NCBI RefSeq assembly: GCF_028623165.1
Contig: NZ_CP117768.1
Span: forward strand, 2,046,001 to 2,110,000
Direction of reading: 5' to 3'
DNA length: 64,000 nt
Source of the DNA: Nostoc sp. UHCC 0926
GTDB taxonomy: Bacteria > Cyanobacteriota > Cyanobacteriia > Cyanobacteriales > Nostocaceae
The notes under the pieces were generated by a model. That model had not been told where the DNA came from, did not search any database, and saw only the letters and a program-made list of their open reading frames with translations. This document shows positions 63,119 through 64,000 of this stretch, in pieces (the first letter of the stretch is position 1; every line of letters begins with the position of its first letter). Both the position numbers and the translations under genes were made by a program.

Positions 63119-63218
63119 CAAAAAAAATATCAGATTTGAGTTCTATTTGGGTTCTATTTGGGTTCTATATAAATAGAATCCAATTAGAACTTAATTTATA
63201 TAAGTATGTAAGGTATAT
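63119..63218 (+). other. mreB-mreC spacer
   Basis: The spacer has three direct copies of gggttctattt followed by ataaatagaatccaattaga, which can pair with them. This gives a hairpin between the two cistrons. Confidence 0.4.
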
Positions 63219-64000
63219 ATGGTGACAATACGGCGTTGGTGGGATCGTAAAGGATTACAAATCGGGTTGTTAACTCTAGTAGTTGGTAGTGCTTGCATAT
63301 TGCGACAGACTCAAGGTGAATTAGTGCTTGAGACATACCAAGCAATTACCCGTCCGTTAGAGATGTTGCAGTCAGGGCCAACTCCAGAAGAACGTCTTAG
63401 AGATGCCCGGATATTGGAATTGCAAACCCGTATAGTAGATTTAGAAAGTCAAAAGACAAAGCTACAAGATTTATTAGGCTATGTAGAAAAAGAGCCACTG
63501 GCATCACGGCCAATTCCAGCACGGGTAGTAGGACGTAGTGCCGACCAATGGTGGCAACAAGTATTTCTAAATCGTGGTGCGAATGCAGGGATTCAGGAAG
63601 GCTTCATAGTCAAGGCAGATGGCGGATTAGTGGGTCTGGTGGAGAGTGTAACTCCTAATACTAGCCGCGTGTTGTTAATCAGTGACCTCAAGAGTCAAGT
63701 GGGTGTATCAGTTAGCCGAACGGCAGCTAAAGGCGTTTTGCGAGGAGATTCTTCCGCAGAAGCTGTGCTGGAGTTTTATGAAAAAGTTCCAAATGTCAAG
63801 GTAGGAGATTTAGTTTCCACATCTACTTATAGTCAGAAATTTCCATCTGGCTTGGCAGTCGGACGGATAAAGTCGCTGGATTTAAAGAAACTTCCCGCAT
63901 CAGTGGCGAAAATTGAGCTTTTTCCGCCAATCCGCTCTCTCGATTGGGTAGCTGTTTATCCAAAGCTAGAAAACCAAGAGTTGGAAACCCAAAAGTCGGT
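63219..64000 (+). CDS. mreC: Rod shape-determining protein MreC (partial)
   Basis: From the ATG at 63219 (MVTIRRWWDRKGLQIGLLTL) 260 codons are open to the window edge. The protein has an N-terminal membrane segment, a coiled coil (RILELQTRIVDLESQKTKLQ) and the beta-rich MreC core (ARVVGRSADQWWQQVFLNRG, EGFIVKADGGLVGLVE, RTAAKGVLRGD). MreC links MreB and the wall synthases. The 3' end lies outside the window. Confidence 0.93.
   Translation, partial: MVTIRRWWDRKGLQIGLLTLVVGSACILRQTQGELVLETYQAITRPLEMLQSGPTPEERLRDARILELQTRIVDLESQKTKLQDLLGYVEKEPLASRPIPARVVGRSADQWWQQVFLNRGANAGIQEGFIVKADGGLVGLVESVTPNTSRVLLISDLKSQVGVSVSRTAAKGVLRGDSSAEAVLEFYEKVPNVKVGDLVSTSTYSQKFPSGLAVGRIKSLDLKKLPASVAKIELFPPIRSLDWVAVYPKLENQELETQKS

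Overview
The window reads as chromosome of a filamentous, probably heterocyst-forming cyanobacterium of the Nostoc/Anabaena group. The evidence is the cytochrome b6 and subunit IV genes, a CpcS-type phycobilin lyase, cyanophycin genes, a hetZ-patU pair, tandem AmiC amidases of the septal-nanopore type, very frequent GCGATCGC (HIP1) octamers and heptanucleotide tandem repeats between genes. No plasmid or phage backbone is visible. All functional names come from reading motifs; no database search was run.

Layout. 0.5-10.9 kb: petB and petD on the minus strand, the C-terminal processing protease ctpA, a secreted AroQ-type chorismate mutase, a very large Ser/Thr kinase-ATPase-GAF protein, a 21-bp minisatellite and a metallo-beta-lactamase-fold protein that has lost its metal ligands. 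11-19 kb: a site-2 protease, a CpcS lyase with a HEAT-repeat partner, tRNA-Ser(GGA), then a plus-strand run of ferredoxin, nuclease lipoprotein, inositol-phosphatase, J-domain/TPR protein and hisZ. 19-24.8 kb is an accessory zone: remnants of a PIN toxin, a RAYT transposase and an IS982 transposase, a TIR-coiled coil-GUN4 fusion, a triplicated 62-bp repeat, two MITEs, plus a 4Fe-4S ferredoxin and an orphan LivF-type ATPase. 25-31.4 kb: a membrane coiled-coil protein, a Tat-exported beta-carbonic anhydrase, ubiD, a 2OG-Fe(II) dioxygenase and an SH3 protein. 31.4-35 kb: DUF4058, a DUF559 endonuclease bracketed by inverted palindromic repeats, an Rpn-nuclease remnant and a PD-(D/E)XK-TPR protein. 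35-39 kb: a short cyanophycin synthetase (CphA2 type) facing a small unknown gene and cyanophycinase.

39-64 kb: TPR, phosphoribosyltransferase, family 4 uracil-DNA glycosylase and a UmuD-like self-cleaving protein; then a block of minus-strand genes that includes a transglutaminase-fold membrane protein without its catalytic Cys, patU, hetZ, a long-chain prenyl diphosphate synthase, murI and two AmiC amidases; then a CPA2 antiporter, an EVE-domain protein, a SIMPL protein, ssb, mreB and the start of mreC. The order murI-amiC-amiC-prenyl synthase-hetZ-patU agrees with what I recall of the alr0091-alr0101 region of Anabaena PCC 7120.

The most original leads are the TIR-GUN4 fusion with its G8 tract and the neighbouring 62-bp repeats; the DUF559 gene set exactly between inverted palindromes; the 21-bp minisatellite whose antisense strand encodes a perfect heptad; and a MITE whose 8-bp target duplication recreates the stop codon of the gene it hit.
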